Assembly: GCF_014641555.1 (NCBI RefSeq)
Contig: NZ_BMHY01000003.1
Span: forward strand, 513,367 to 577,366
Direction: 5' to 3'
Source: Paenibacillus radicis (ex Gao et al. 2016)
GTDB taxonomy: Bacteria; Bacillota; Bacilli; Paenibacillales; Paenibacillaceae
DNA: 64,000 bases
The position numbers were made by a program, and so were the translations under genes. Under the pieces are notes generated by a model. That model ran no database searches, had not been told where the DNA came from, and was given only the letters and a program-made list of their open reading frames with translations. Below, piece by piece: positions 34,373 through 43,500 of this stretch. The stretch's first letter is position 1. Each line of letters opens with the position of its first letter.

Positions 34373-35077
34373 CTATCCAATCGCCTGTTTCACCTGTGCT
34401 GCCATACGTTCTAGAATGCCTGTTAGCATGGCATGTGAGACAGCGCTGCGCTCCGCCTGTGCGGCTATGACAGCAGCCGGTTGAATGTACGGTGCATCTA
34501 CGAGCTCATGCGACCAAACGTCGAGCATCGTTGCGATACAAGGCGGCGTCGCCTCCAGATGGAATTGCAGCCCAACGACCGACTCGCCGTAAGCAAATGC
34601 CTGTTCGCCGCAAGCCTCGGAATAGGCAAGCCGCTTCGCTCCGTCCGGCAACGTGAACGTATCGCCGTGCCACTGAAAGCTGATAAAGGATGACGGCATC
34701 CCTTCAAAAGCAGGATGCAGCTCCTCCGTTCGCCGAACCTCTTGCCAGCCGATCTCCTTCTGCTGACCACGGGATACGGTGCCGCCTAACACTTCGGACA
34801 ATAGTTGGGCGCCAAGACAAATGCCGAGAACGGATTTGCCGGCATCAATACCGGCCCGAATGAAACGCTTCTCGGCCGCAAGCCACGGATACTTATCCTC
34901 CTGATAGACACTCATAGGACCGCCTAGTATAAGAAGCATATCGTAAGAGGCCTGCACCGGATATTCCTCAACTTCGGAAGGATCGAGCACGCGCATATGG
35001 TAGCCCTGCTGATTAGCCCAGGACGCTATGGCACTCTCATCGTCAAATGAAAAATGCTTCAGTGCAATGATGTTCAA
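34373..35077 (-). CDS. Class I glutamine amidotransferase
   Basis: 234 residues with the triad of class I amidotransferases: nucleophile Cys in GICLGAQLL, His in GLQFHLEATP and the Glu two residues later. GGPMSVYQEDKYPWL is typical of stand-alone GuaA-like amidotransferases of unknown acceptor (some act on gamma-glutamyl amines). It is monocistronic with its own terminator. AGGAGGGGG precedes the ATG. Confidence 0.87.
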   Translation of the reverse strand: MNIIALKHFSFDDESAIASWANQQGYHMRVLDPSEVEEYPVQASYDMLLILGGPMSVYQEDKYPWLAAEKRFIRAGIDAGKSVLGICLGAQLLSEVLGGTVSRGQQKEIGWQEVRRTEELHPAFEGMPSSFISFQWHGDTFTLPDGAKRLAYSEACGEQAFAYGESVVGLQFHLEATPPCIATMLDVWSHELVDAPYIQPAAVIAAQAERSAVSHAMLTGILERMAAQVKQAIG

Positions 35078-35464
35078 TTCATTTCCCCCTCCTAGATGCT
35101 CGTATATAAAAATAAGGTTTTCGTATAGATGACAATCGCTTTTATTTATGATCGGTTAAAGGTTATGACCGTATTTTATTAAAAATAAAGTTTTGTGTCA
35201 ACTAACCTGACATACACATCCGTAACAGCCGCACTTGCATCTCATCCCATTTTCACCGCAATATTACCCAGACATTATACAATTTTCCAGTATCTTATTA
35301 TCCTCTTTGAGTAAATCGATTGTTGCTTGTCCAGTCCCGGTGATAGACTACTAACGCGAACCATAAATTTACATTTATTTAGGGAGGGGGCGTCCGGACG
35401 TACTAACGGTTGGAGGGCATCGTATTTCGATTAAAAAAAACTATTGAAAAAGGATGTGGATTTC
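35078..35464. other. Divergent intergenic region before the secreted protein gene
   Basis: AT-rich divergent region of 387 bp. A GC-rich stretch (GCGTCCGGACGT at 35389-35400) can form a small hairpin in the leader of the downstream gene. No convincing -35/-10 pair or known riboswitch was recognised. Confidence 0.4.
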
Positions 35465-36103
35465 ATGCAAGCTCGTTTCATTAAAAAAATGTCAGTATTC
35501 GTTTTGGTATTCCTTCTCGTTATTCCCGCCTTTGCCGCCCATGCAGCAACAAGTGCCCAAGCAACAGCCATCTCTTTAAACTCGCTAGATCCTACCGCCC
35601 CGGTCATCTCTTATACGACTACACACTCTTCCATCAGCTTGTCTTGGAGCGCAGCCAATGCCGTCAACTATGATATTTATAAAAGCAATACTTATGTAAC
35701 GACTACATCCGGTACGAGCTATACGCTTTCGGCCACCCCAAGCACTTCTATCGAGGTGAAAATTGTCGCCCGCAACAGTACAGGGCAAACGGCCAGCTCT
35801 ACGGTATGGGCCAGCACGCCAGGCTACTCCGACAGCTACACAGGAACGGCCTACGGCAATATCCAGGTAGGCGGCACGTTCAAAAACACGCACGCTACTT
35901 ACAGCACAACGATGTACCTGACGCTTTACCGCGTCACAAGCTCGGGCGATCAATACGTCGGCAGTACTTCGTTCTCCGTTGGCGCAGGCCAGACGATTAC
36001 CGGCTATTATCCGATTGCGACAAGCCAGCCTTACGGCACCTACAAGGTCACATTCAGCTCCCCGTTCATTACAGCTTCGGGCGTCTCATTTAGCACGTTC
36101 TAA
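35465..36103 (+). CDS. Secreted protein with an Fn3-like domain
   Basis: About 212 residues. Signal peptide (FIKKMSVFVLVFLLVIPAFA before AHAAT). A fibronectin-III-like segment follows (APVISYTTTHSSISLSWSAA; NAVNYDIYKSN; IEVKIVARNSTGQTASS), then a Ser/Thr/Tyr-rich beta domain of about 90 residues that I do not recognise (YGNIQVGGTFKNTHATYSTT). No wall anchor is seen, so it is probably released or loosely bound. ATG at 35465 is used; a TTG at 35444 covers the AAAAGG site. Confidence 0.7.
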   Translation: MQARFIKKMSVFVLVFLLVIPAFAAHAATSAQATAISLNSLDPTAPVISYTTTHSSISLSWSAANAVNYDIYKSNTYVTTTSGTSYTLSATPSTSIEVKIVARNSTGQTASSTVWASTPGYSDSYTGTAYGNIQVGGTFKNTHATYSTTMYLTLYRVTSSGDQYVGSTSFSVGAGQTITGYYPIATSQPYGTYKVTFSSPFITASGVSFSTF

Positions 36104-36154
36104 AGCCATCAAAGCAAACAAGTACTAAGGGGCTGCACCCGTTTACGCAAAAGA

Positions 36155-36192
36155 GGACCTCAAATTCCACTGAAATGCGGAGTTTGAGGTCC
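36155..36192. terminator. Bidirectional terminator
   Basis: GGACCTCAAA-N2-CC pairs with GG-N2-TTTGAGGTCC. The plus strand continues CTTTTTT and the minus strand CTCTTTT, so it can serve the two convergent genes. Confidence 0.85.
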
Positions 36193-36209
36193 CTTTTTTC
36201 GAATGATAA

Positions 36210-37562
36210 CTACTGCCCTTCCCCGCTGCGCGAAGCTGCCAGCGCTGAATTTAGCGCATTCTGCCCCTCTTGCTGCGCTTCCTGAAACGCTTGGTCAAGC
36301 GTAAGCTCCGAGGATGAAACCTTCTGAAGCTTGTTATTCATCACGGCATAAAAGTCATTATAAAATTGGGTCGGAATTTTGCCTGATATCATTCTATTGT
36401 TGGCGTTAAAATCAAGCTTGTAAAACAGATCAAGCGAATGGCCATTTAACTCCGTCATATGCCCTTTGCGTGAAAGCAGGTTGAACGAGCTTCGAGACTT
36501 GATCTTCGCCACTTCGTCACTGTTCATGTAGCTGATCAATTTCCACGCCGCTTGGATATTCGCCGATTTCGCATTGACAGCATAGATAGAACCCACGTAC
36601 AGCGAGCTGGCATATGCCGGATTTTTCGGATCGACCGGTTCCGTCACCATCGACCACTGCATGCCCTTCTTCTTAAACGCCTCGTCCACTTCATAGATAA
36701 AGGAGAATGGAGCCAGCGTCATCGCCGCCTTCCCTTCGAGAAACGGCTGTTTTTTCCACAAATCTTCCGTCATCTCCTTCATTTCAATTTGCTGGATACT
36801 GCCTGAACGAAAAACAGCTAAAGCTTGGCCTGCTGCCTGTTTCCAACCTTCGCTGTCAATCTGAACCCGCATCGTCTGCGCATTCACATCACTCAACTGA
36901 CTGGCACGGCCGATTTTGTACATCAAGCTAACAGGCGACGATTCCCACGGCATTAAAGCAAAACCATACACTTTGGACTCGGAGGATGGAGATGTGCCGT
37001 CTCCAAACCTCTCGGCCAGCGTCAGCACTTCCTGCCAGCCCATCTGGTCCGTCGGATACGATATGCCCTGCTGATCAAACAGATCCTGATTATAAAATAA
37101 CGCGGCAGCCATAAAGCTCGGCGGCAAACCGTAAATGCGCCCGCTCCCTTTCGCTTTCAACAATTCAATAATGCCGGGCAGAAAAGAATCCATCGGATAT
37201 TTATCCTTCTGGATTAATGGCTCCAGATCGAGAAGCACGCCTTCTCCAGCAAGCCTCTCGTAGTCATCCTGGGTCAATTCAAGAATGTCAGGCTGCTCCT
37301 TATCGATCCATTCCCGCAGCTTCTGCTCGCGGTCGTCTGCTTCATTGAAAAGACTATTCGTCTCCGCAACCGTAAGCGTGACATCCGGGTATTTGGATGT
37401 AAACATGTCACCGTAATCTCTAAAAAAGGATTCTTGATAAAGATACATGACTTTAACCGCTCCATTGACGGCCTCTTGCTTCGATTTCCCCGTACAGCCG
37501 GCCAGCAGGAAGACTACCATAAGTCCGCATAAAATCGGCAATACTCTGCTTCGCATATGCAT
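36210..37562 (-). CDS. Orphan extracellular solute-binding lipoprotein (sugar type)
   Basis: 450 residues. Signal peptide and lipobox (VFLLAGC), then a family 1 binding fold (VKVMYLYQESFFRDYGDMFT; RIYGLPPSFMAAALFYNQDL; AAWKLISYMNSDEVAKIKSR). No permease or ATPase is adjacent, so it is an orphan. It may feed a distant importer or act as a sensor. AGAGGGGG precedes the ATG. Confidence 0.85.
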   Translation of the reverse strand: MHMRSRVLPILCGLMVVFLLAGCTGKSKQEAVNGAVKVMYLYQESFFRDYGDMFTSKYPDVTLTVAETNSLFNEADDREQKLREWIDKEQPDILELTQDDYERLAGEGVLLDLEPLIQKDKYPMDSFLPGIIELLKAKGSGRIYGLPPSFMAAALFYNQDLFDQQGISYPTDQMGWQEVLTLAERFGDGTSPSSESKVYGFALMPWESSPVSLMYKIGRASQLSDVNAQTMRVQIDSEGWKQAAGQALAVFRSGSIQQIEMKEMTEDLWKKQPFLEGKAAMTLAPFSFIYEVDEAFKKKGMQWSMVTEPVDPKNPAYASSLYVGSIYAVNAKSANIQAAWKLISYMNSDEVAKIKSRSSFNLLSRKGHMTELNGHSLDLFYKLDFNANNRMISGKIPTQFYNDFYAVMNNKLQKVSSSELTLDQAFQEAQQEGQNALNSALAASRSGEGQ

Positions 37563-37727
37563 ATATATCCCCCTCTATTGCAACATGGATTCAGCGTCCA
37601 TAATAACCGATTTATGGAATGCAATTAAGGCGTGTTGTTACGGGAACCATGCCTATTATTGCGCAAACGGCTTTGAGCAGTGAAAGGTATGAGATTAGCA
37701 TGTGACGTAACCCTGCCCACAAAAAAA

Positions 37728-37750
37728 CGACCGCCCTAGGAAGGCGGCCG
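37728..37750 (-). terminator. Terminator of the mannitol/pts operon
   Basis: CGACCGCC pairs with GGCGGCCG around CTAGGAA, followed by TTTTTTTG on the minus strand. Confidence 0.88.
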
Positions 37751-37767
37751 CTCTCAGTTGCTTAATC

Positions 37768-38028
37768 TTATTCGTGAATTTGAACGAGCAGCGCGCCAAT
37801 CGCCTGCAGCGCTTCTTCCTCACGCTCTCCGTCGATCTCAAGCGTCACTTCATCATTCATCTTAATGCCGAGTGTCAGCATGCTGAGCGAGCTTTTTCCG
37901 TTCGCTTTCTTCCCATTGCTGAGAACGGTAATTTTGCACGGAAATTCGCTTGCCGCCTGCACGATTGTTTTGATCGGGCGAACATGAAGCCCCGTTGGAT
38001 TGAGTACTGTATATGAATTTGTGATCAT
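37768..38028 (-). CDS. ptsH: HPr phosphocarrier protein
   Basis: 86 residues. His15 and Arg17 in TGLHVRPI and the regulatory Ser46 in NGKSSLSML are present, so both EI phosphorylation and HPr-kinase control should work. Val replaces the usual Ala after His15. Its ATG overlaps the ptsI stop (TAATG). Being last in a mannitol operon is unusual for the general PTS carrier. Confidence 0.92.
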   Translation of the reverse strand: MITNSYTVLNPTGLHVRPIKTIVQAASEFPCKITVLSNGKKANGKSSLSMLTLGIKMNDEVTLEIDGEREEEALQAIGALLVQIHE

Positions 38029-39758
38029 TATTCATTCTCTCCTTTCTGTATTTCCTGAACGAAAGCCTGTACTTCCTGCTGGCTTCCAAGGGTCAAAGCC
38101 TGTTTGGCATGCTCCTGCCACTGCGCATAGTTCAACCCTGCAATCAATTCTCTCGTTTGAAGCAAAGAACCGGCGCTCATGCTGAATTCATGGAGACCAA
38201 GTCCAAGCAGCAGCGGAACCGATGCCAGATCGCCTGCCATTTCACCGCATAATCCTACCCATTTCCCTTCCTGCCGGGCCGCTTCGATAACAAGACGGAT
38301 TAGACGGAGGATGGATGGGTGGCTAGGCTGATAGAGATACGAAACCGTCTCATTCATCCGGTCCGCCGCCATCGTATATTGAATCAAGTCATTTGTACCG
38401 ATGCTGAAAAAGTCGACATGCGGCGCGAACAGATCCGCAGAGATTGCCGCAGAAGGAATCTCGATCATCATTCCAATCTCGATGCTCTCACTGACTGCAA
38501 CGCCAGCTTCGATTAGCAGCTGCTTCTCTTCTTTCAAAATACGCTTCGCCTCAAAAAGCTCGTCGCGAACGGCAATCATCGGGAACATGATCTTCAGATT
38601 GCCATATTGGCTAGCCCGGAGCAAAGCCCGAAGCTGCGTACGGAACAGGTCATCGCGCTCCAGACAGAGACGCAGCGCCCGCTGACCGAGAAACGGATTG
38701 CTTTCCTTCGGCAAATCCATATAAGGGAGCTCTTTGTCCCCGCCGATATCGAGCGTACGGATAACGACTGGCTTTCCAGCCATTTTTTCGAGTACATATT
38801 TATAGCTCTGGAACTGCTCTTCCTCCGAAGGCAGCTCTTGGCGTCCCATGTACAGAAACTCGGTACGGAAGAGGCCAATTCCCTCGGCACCGTTATCTAG
38901 AGCTTTCTGCACATCATCCAGCTTGCCGATGTTGGCAGCAAGCTCGATCCGGTGCCCATCCTTCGCAAGCGAAGGCTTGTCGACCCAAACCGCTAGCTCA
39001 GCCTTCCGCTGATCGTAACGGGCTTTGTTTACCCGGAACTGCTCCAGCGAGCTGGAATCCGGATTAATCCACACTTGGCCTTCCACCGCGTCCATTACAA
39101 TCAAATCGCCGTTCTGGATTTCTTGAATAGCCGCGCCAGCTCCTACAATTGCCGGAATGTCGAGTGACCTAGCCATGATAGCGGAATGCGAAGTCCGGCT
39201 GCCAATCTCCGTGACAAAGCCGCGCACCGCTTCCAGATTCAATTGAGCAGTATCCGAAGGCGTCAAATCGCGGGCGATGATAATGCATTCCTCTTGAAGC
39301 TGCGTGTGATCACTGCCGCCAACGCCACGCAGCAGGTTCAGAACCCGTCCGCGTACATCGCGGATATCGACCGCGCGCTCTCTCAGCATCTCATCATCCA
39401 GCTGGCTTAGCATCTCAATGAATGACTGGGATACTTCGTATAGCGCATATTCAGCATTAACCGCGTCGTTCTCGATATTTTCAACGACAACATCGATTAA
39501 TTCCGGGTCTTCAAGCAGCAGCAGATGGCCTTCGAAAATTTCAGCTTTTTCTGCACCAAGCTTCTGTTCCGTCGCCTCGCGAATGCCCTCGATTTGCTCT
39601 CCGGCTGCTTCTACAGCTTGACGGAAGCGTGCAACCTCCTGCTTCGGATCCTGAACCGTTGTTTTCTCAGGAATATATTCTTCCAGATCTATTCTAATGG
39701 CTCTTGCGATCGCAATTCCCGGCGAAGCCGCAATACCTTGAAGTTGTGGTTGTGTCAT
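38028..39758 (-). CDS. ptsI: PTS enzyme I
   Basis: 576 residues with active His in GSRTSHSAIMARSLDIPAIV, the PEP-binding GIGLFRTEFLYM, DIGGDKELPYM and C-terminal GLCGEMAGD. It starts 3 nt after mtlD and feeds phosphate from PEP to HPr. Complete and of typical length. Confidence 0.95.
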   Translation of the reverse strand: MTQPQLQGIAASPGIAIARAIRIDLEEYIPEKTTVQDPKQEVARFRQAVEAAGEQIEGIREATEQKLGAEKAEIFEGHLLLLEDPELIDVVVENIENDAVNAEYALYEVSQSFIEMLSQLDDEMLRERAVDIRDVRGRVLNLLRGVGGSDHTQLQEECIIIARDLTPSDTAQLNLEAVRGFVTEIGSRTSHSAIMARSLDIPAIVGAGAAIQEIQNGDLIVMDAVEGQVWINPDSSSLEQFRVNKARYDQRKAELAVWVDKPSLAKDGHRIELAANIGKLDDVQKALDNGAEGIGLFRTEFLYMGRQELPSEEEQFQSYKYVLEKMAGKPVVIRTLDIGGDKELPYMDLPKESNPFLGQRALRLCLERDDLFRTQLRALLRASQYGNLKIMFPMIAVRDELFEAKRILKEEKQLLIEAGVAVSESIEIGMMIEIPSAAISADLFAPHVDFFSIGTNDLIQYTMAADRMNETVSYLYQPSHPSILRLIRLVIEAARQEGKWVGLCGEMAGDLASVPLLLGLGLHEFSMSAGSLLQTRELIAGLNYAQWQEHAKQALTLGSQQEVQAFVQEIQKGENE

Positions 39759-39761
39759 CGC

Positions 39762-40919
39762 TTATGCCTCCTGCCTTTGATGAAGCGTTTCGTATTGGCG
39801 GACGATGGCTGGATGAAGCGGATGCTCCTCTCCAATACCTGTATAGTGAGTAATCGTCTTCCCGATTCCATTCTCCGTTAAGCCGTGTTGAACTTCCACG
39901 GCCTCAGCATCTTCTGCAAAATTGAAGGATAGCGCGGCTGCGATAGCCTTGATCAATCCCGGCGTATCAATGCCAAGTTCATAGGCGAGCAAGAGCGGAC
40001 GAACGAGCCGGTCATTAGCCGACAGCTTGCGAATTGGAGAACGGCCAACGCGCACCACTTCATCCGTCAAGTAAGGGTTGCGGAAACGATCCATAATAAT
40101 CTCAACATAGCGTCCATGTTCCGCTTCATCGAAGCCATGTGTGCGAACAAGCACTTGTCCCGTCTCTCCTAACACTTCACCAAGCACAGCTGTGATTCCT
40201 TCATCTTGCATCGCCTCTTGAATCGTCTCATAACCTTGCAAGTAACCAAGATATGCAGCGCTGCAATGTCCGGTATTAACCGTAAACAGCTTGCGTTCGA
40301 TATAAGGACCTAGCTTATCGACATACTTCACATGCTGCATAGTCGGAAAATCCGCCGGAAGCGCCGAGCGGTCGATCACCCATTCGCAGAACGGCTCCAC
40401 TGTCACTTGCAGCGGATCTTCATGCTGCTGGAGCGGAACGATCCGGTCGACTGCCGCGTCCGGGAAGGACGCAACGGATTCTGCACGTTCTCGTAATTCA
40501 GGGGATAGCTTGCCCAGCACATGACCTTTGAGCATCGTGCTTCCGCCGATTGCATTCTCGCAGGCGATGAACGGAATCGGCTTCGCTCCAGCTTGAAGAC
40601 GAAGCTCAATTCCCTTCGCTATGCTTCCGGCCAAATAAGGAAGTGCACCTACGCCAACAGCCGTAGTCACGATATCCGCTTCAGCTATCGCCTTAGCCAC
40701 CTGTTCTTCATCGCGGCCGTTAATTGCGGAGACGCCTTTTACAACGAAATCTTCTCCGGCCTCATTCGCCAGCGTAACCTTATATTCCCCCCGTTCGTTA
40801 ATAAGCGCGACCCGCTCTTCATTCACATCAACGAACTTAACATCGTATCCCGACTCCGACAGCAGCAAGCCGATAAAGCCAAGACCGATATTCCCTGCTC
40901 CAAAATGGACGGCGATCAT
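39762..40919 (-). CDS. mtlD: Mannitol-1-phosphate 5-dehydrogenase
   Basis: 385 residues with the Rossmann motif FGAGNIGLGFIG and the family sequence CSAAYLGYLQGYETI. It oxidises mannitol-1-phosphate to fructose-6-phosphate with NAD. Its start overlaps mtlF by 4 nt. Confidence 0.95.
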   Translation of the reverse strand: MIAVHFGAGNIGLGFIGLLLSESGYDVKFVDVNEERVALINERGEYKVTLANEAGEDFVVKGVSAINGRDEEQVAKAIAEADIVTTAVGVGALPYLAGSIAKGIELRLQAGAKPIPFIACENAIGGSTMLKGHVLGKLSPELRERAESVASFPDAAVDRIVPLQQHEDPLQVTVEPFCEWVIDRSALPADFPTMQHVKYVDKLGPYIERKLFTVNTGHCSAAYLGYLQGYETIQEAMQDEGITAVLGEVLGETGQVLVRTHGFDEAEHGRYVEIIMDRFRNPYLTDEVVRVGRSPIRKLSANDRLVRPLLLAYELGIDTPGLIKAIAAALSFNFAEDAEAVEVQHGLTENGIGKTITHYTGIGEEHPLHPAIVRQYETLHQRQEA

Positions 40920-41350
40920 AGGTCCATCCCCTCTTCGAAAATCGCGATCAGCTCCTCTTCGGTTTGCGCCTGCAGAATACGAGCCATATCCTCTTCCTCG
41001 GAGACAAGCACGGCAACGCTGGAGAGCACTTCCATGTGCTCATCGCCAACAGCGGCAAGCCCGATGACCAAATTAGCTGTCTCGCCGCCGAAGTCAACGC
41101 CGTCCGGAATGACAAGGATGGACATGCCTGTCGATTTGATAAAAGGCTTGGAATCATTCGTACCATGCGGCATAGCGAGCCCCGCCCCCAAATACGTGGA
41201 AGACAACTGCTCGCGCTCCAGCATTTTATCCACGTAGGTTGGTTCAACATGCCCGGCTTCAACAAGCAATTGGCCAGCCATACGAATGGCCTCAAATTTA
41301 TCGTTAACTTTCACGTTCAGCTTTACTTTCTCTCTATTTAGAATGTTCAT
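40916..41350 (-). CDS. mtlF: Mannitol PTS enzyme IIA
   Basis: 144 residues of the EIIA-mannitol/fructose family with active His in GLAMPHGTND. It passes phosphate from HPr to MtlA. Its start overlaps the end of mtlR by 17 nt. Confidence 0.93.
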   Translation of the reverse strand: MNILNREKVKLNVKVNDKFEAIRMAGQLLVEAGHVEPTYVDKMLEREQLSSTYLGAGLAMPHGTNDSKPFIKSTGMSILVIPDGVDFGGETANLVIGLAAVGDEHMEVLSSVAVLVSEEEDMARILQAQTEEELIAIFEEGMDL

Positions 41351-43427
41351 GTAGGTCTCTCCCTCTCCATTTGGACTGAATATATGCTTCTAGCTCTTGG
41401 GAAACGTACAGCTTAATGGCATCTGCTTCACCATCTTCGAGTAAGGCCTCGAATTCGGGCTGCAGCAATAGAACGCTAATTTCACTTAATATTTCAAGTA
41501 CAGGGCGGCTCAGTTGAAGGGGTGCCAGCATCAGCAATATCCGGCGCACTTCGTAATCCCCGCCTTCGCCAAGCCACAGCGGCTCTTCCAGACGATAAAG
41601 CTTTAGAATGGGCTTTCTGATATGGTCGCTTCGCGTATGAAACAACGCAAGCTGCGTACCGGCTATCGCCTGGCTGCTCGCCTGTTCCCGCTCCAGCAGC
41701 AGCTTTGCTACTGCCGTAGTACCCTCCAGCTCCAAATCCGCTGCGAGAGGAGCCAGCATGGCCGAAACAACTTCGCTAAGCGGCCCATGCGGGGCATGGA
41801 GCTGATGAACGGCAAATGGCTCCAGCACCTGAATAATCGCCGACGTATAAACGTTCATCTGCTTCATCCGTTCCCAGCCGCCCGCGTCCTCGCGTTTGCC
41901 TTCCTCGCCCCAAGCCGCTTCATCTATGGACAAACTGCCCATAAATGCACGCAGCTTTTCTGTCTCCTCGGCCGTCAACAAGGGACTAATCTTGACGTAA
42001 CGTCCCGCATCAATGGGCAAATCGACGGTGGAGACGATGAGATCGTATTGCGTCTGCGGAATTCTCGAAGCCTCATACCATGAATAATTGCCGATTAATT
42101 CAATTCGCGGAAATTGCTTGGCAATCCGTGCCGCAAGCAGCTTGGAAGATCCAATTCCGCTCGTACAGACGATAATTGCCCTTACCGGCTTTAGCTGATT
42201 CAACCGTTCCATCGAAGCGCCAAAATGCATCGCCAGATAGCCGATTTCCTCATCAGGCACCAAATCGGCAACAGGCAGCTCATCTACAGCTGCACGAATG
42301 GCTGCGAACAATACAGCGAAATCTTTGCGGATCTGCGCGAGCAGCGGATTGCGAATCGCCTCTCCCCGGCTTAGACGGTCCATGGCCGGAGCCAGATGAT
42401 TGACCAAGCCTTCGAGCAAAGATTGATCCTGATCGAAGGGCATATTCAGCTTCCTGCCAATCGCTTGAATGAGCCGGTCGGCTGCATCTGCTGCGGCAGC
42501 TCCATTCCGGTGAAGAAGATTCTCCTCCTGCTTAACAGCTTCGGCCATCGCATGGACGAACAGCTCTTGCATCGCTTCTAGCTCGGCGGCTGGCCACTCC
42601 CATGGAAATGCATCAATGAAAGGCTGCAAATGAGGCGGCGGAAGATCCGCGGCATCCGCGGTCCCTCCGTGTCCTTGCTTTCCGGGCTTCCGACTGGACA
42701 ACCAGTGGCCGCTTCGCATGCGCGCAACCGCAATAGACAGCTTAAGCAGCAGGCGCATATAGGCGCTCTCCGTCAGACGGCGCGGCCACTTCTCCTCTTG
42801 CTCCCACAGCATCCGCTCAATAGAGAGAAAATGGTCTTTTCCCACCATATGCAGCAGCCGCCTGGACACCGTCCATGGATTCGAAGAGATGGGACCGGGA
42901 TCGAACAGATCGGATTCATCCAAATACTCGCGGACGAGCCATTCGATCAGGGCCCGCTTGGCCCCTTCCATCCCCTTAATTTCTACCCCATATCCTCTTT
43001 TGCGAATAAGCTCGAGCTTATATTTGCTTAACTGCGGATCGATTTCATCTAAATCACGGCTAATGGTCGGAATGGCGGCACGCATTTCATAGGCGAGCGA
43101 GAACAGTTTGATTGGCTCAAAGGCTTCCAGCAGCCGGCATAAAATTAACGTTTTCCGTTCTTCCGGAGCGTACGTAACCGTCTCGAAGTGGGCGAGCACT
43201 TTATGAAACTGGGCCAGATTATCGTCTGAGCCCTGAATCGCAATGCCTTTCCCAGACTTCGTTGCCAGAAAGAGTCCGTAGTCCGACAGCAAACCCTTCA
43301 TCTCGCTAATATCCCGATGAACGGTTCGCGCGCTTATTTGCACTTCTTCTGCAATCTCATTGGCGGTAGCTTCCTTGCGCTGAAGCAGCACTTCCAAAAT
43401 CCGACGTTGCCGATTCGATACAATCAA
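41334..43427 (-). CDS. mtlR: PRD-type mannitol operon activator
   Basis: 697 residues: N-terminal helix-turn-helix (TANEIAEEVQISARTVHRDI), an Mga-like region, two PRD domains (ending VLFAAIRAAVDELPVADLVP...GYLAMHFG), an EIIB-like domain with Cys in VCTSGIGSSKLL and an EIIA-like domain with His in LALFHTRSDH. MtlR activates mannitol genes and is controlled by phosphorylation on PRD and EII-like domains. It lies within the operon between mtlA and mtlF. Confidence 0.92.
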   Translation of the reverse strand: MIVSNRQRRILEVLLQRKEATANEIAEEVQISARTVHRDISEMKGLLSDYGLFLATKSGKGIAIQGSDDNLAQFHKVLAHFETVTYAPEERKTLILCRLLEAFEPIKLFSLAYEMRAAIPTISRDLDEIDPQLSKYKLELIRKRGYGVEIKGMEGAKRALIEWLVREYLDESDLFDPGPISSNPWTVSRRLLHMVGKDHFLSIERMLWEQEEKWPRRLTESAYMRLLLKLSIAVARMRSGHWLSSRKPGKQGHGGTADAADLPPPHLQPFIDAFPWEWPAAELEAMQELFVHAMAEAVKQEENLLHRNGAAAADAADRLIQAIGRKLNMPFDQDQSLLEGLVNHLAPAMDRLSRGEAIRNPLLAQIRKDFAVLFAAIRAAVDELPVADLVPDEEIGYLAMHFGASMERLNQLKPVRAIIVCTSGIGSSKLLAARIAKQFPRIELIGNYSWYEASRIPQTQYDLIVSTVDLPIDAGRYVKISPLLTAEETEKLRAFMGSLSIDEAAWGEEGKREDAGGWERMKQMNVYTSAIIQVLEPFAVHQLHAPHGPLSEVVSAMLAPLAADLELEGTTAVAKLLLEREQASSQAIAGTQLALFHTRSDHIRKPILKLYRLEEPLWLGEGGDYEVRRILLMLAPLQLSRPVLEILSEISVLLLQPEFEALLEDGEADAIKLYVSQELEAYIQSKWRGRDLHEHSK

Positions 43428-43500
43428 GACCGTTCTCCTCCTTCCCGGGAAATGGAGGAAACGCCGACGAAAATTACGTCAGCGCTCCACGATCATTCCG

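Noticed and set aside
34146..34484. ORF of 112 codons over hairpin element 2
   Set aside because: It reads through the repeated word (MHFCI) and the amidotransferase gene end, lacks a ribosome site and overlaps a terminator.
35360..35464. Cyclic-di-GMP riboswitch before the secreted protein gene
   Set aside because: The leader has a small GC hairpin but none of the conserved riboswitch core sequences.
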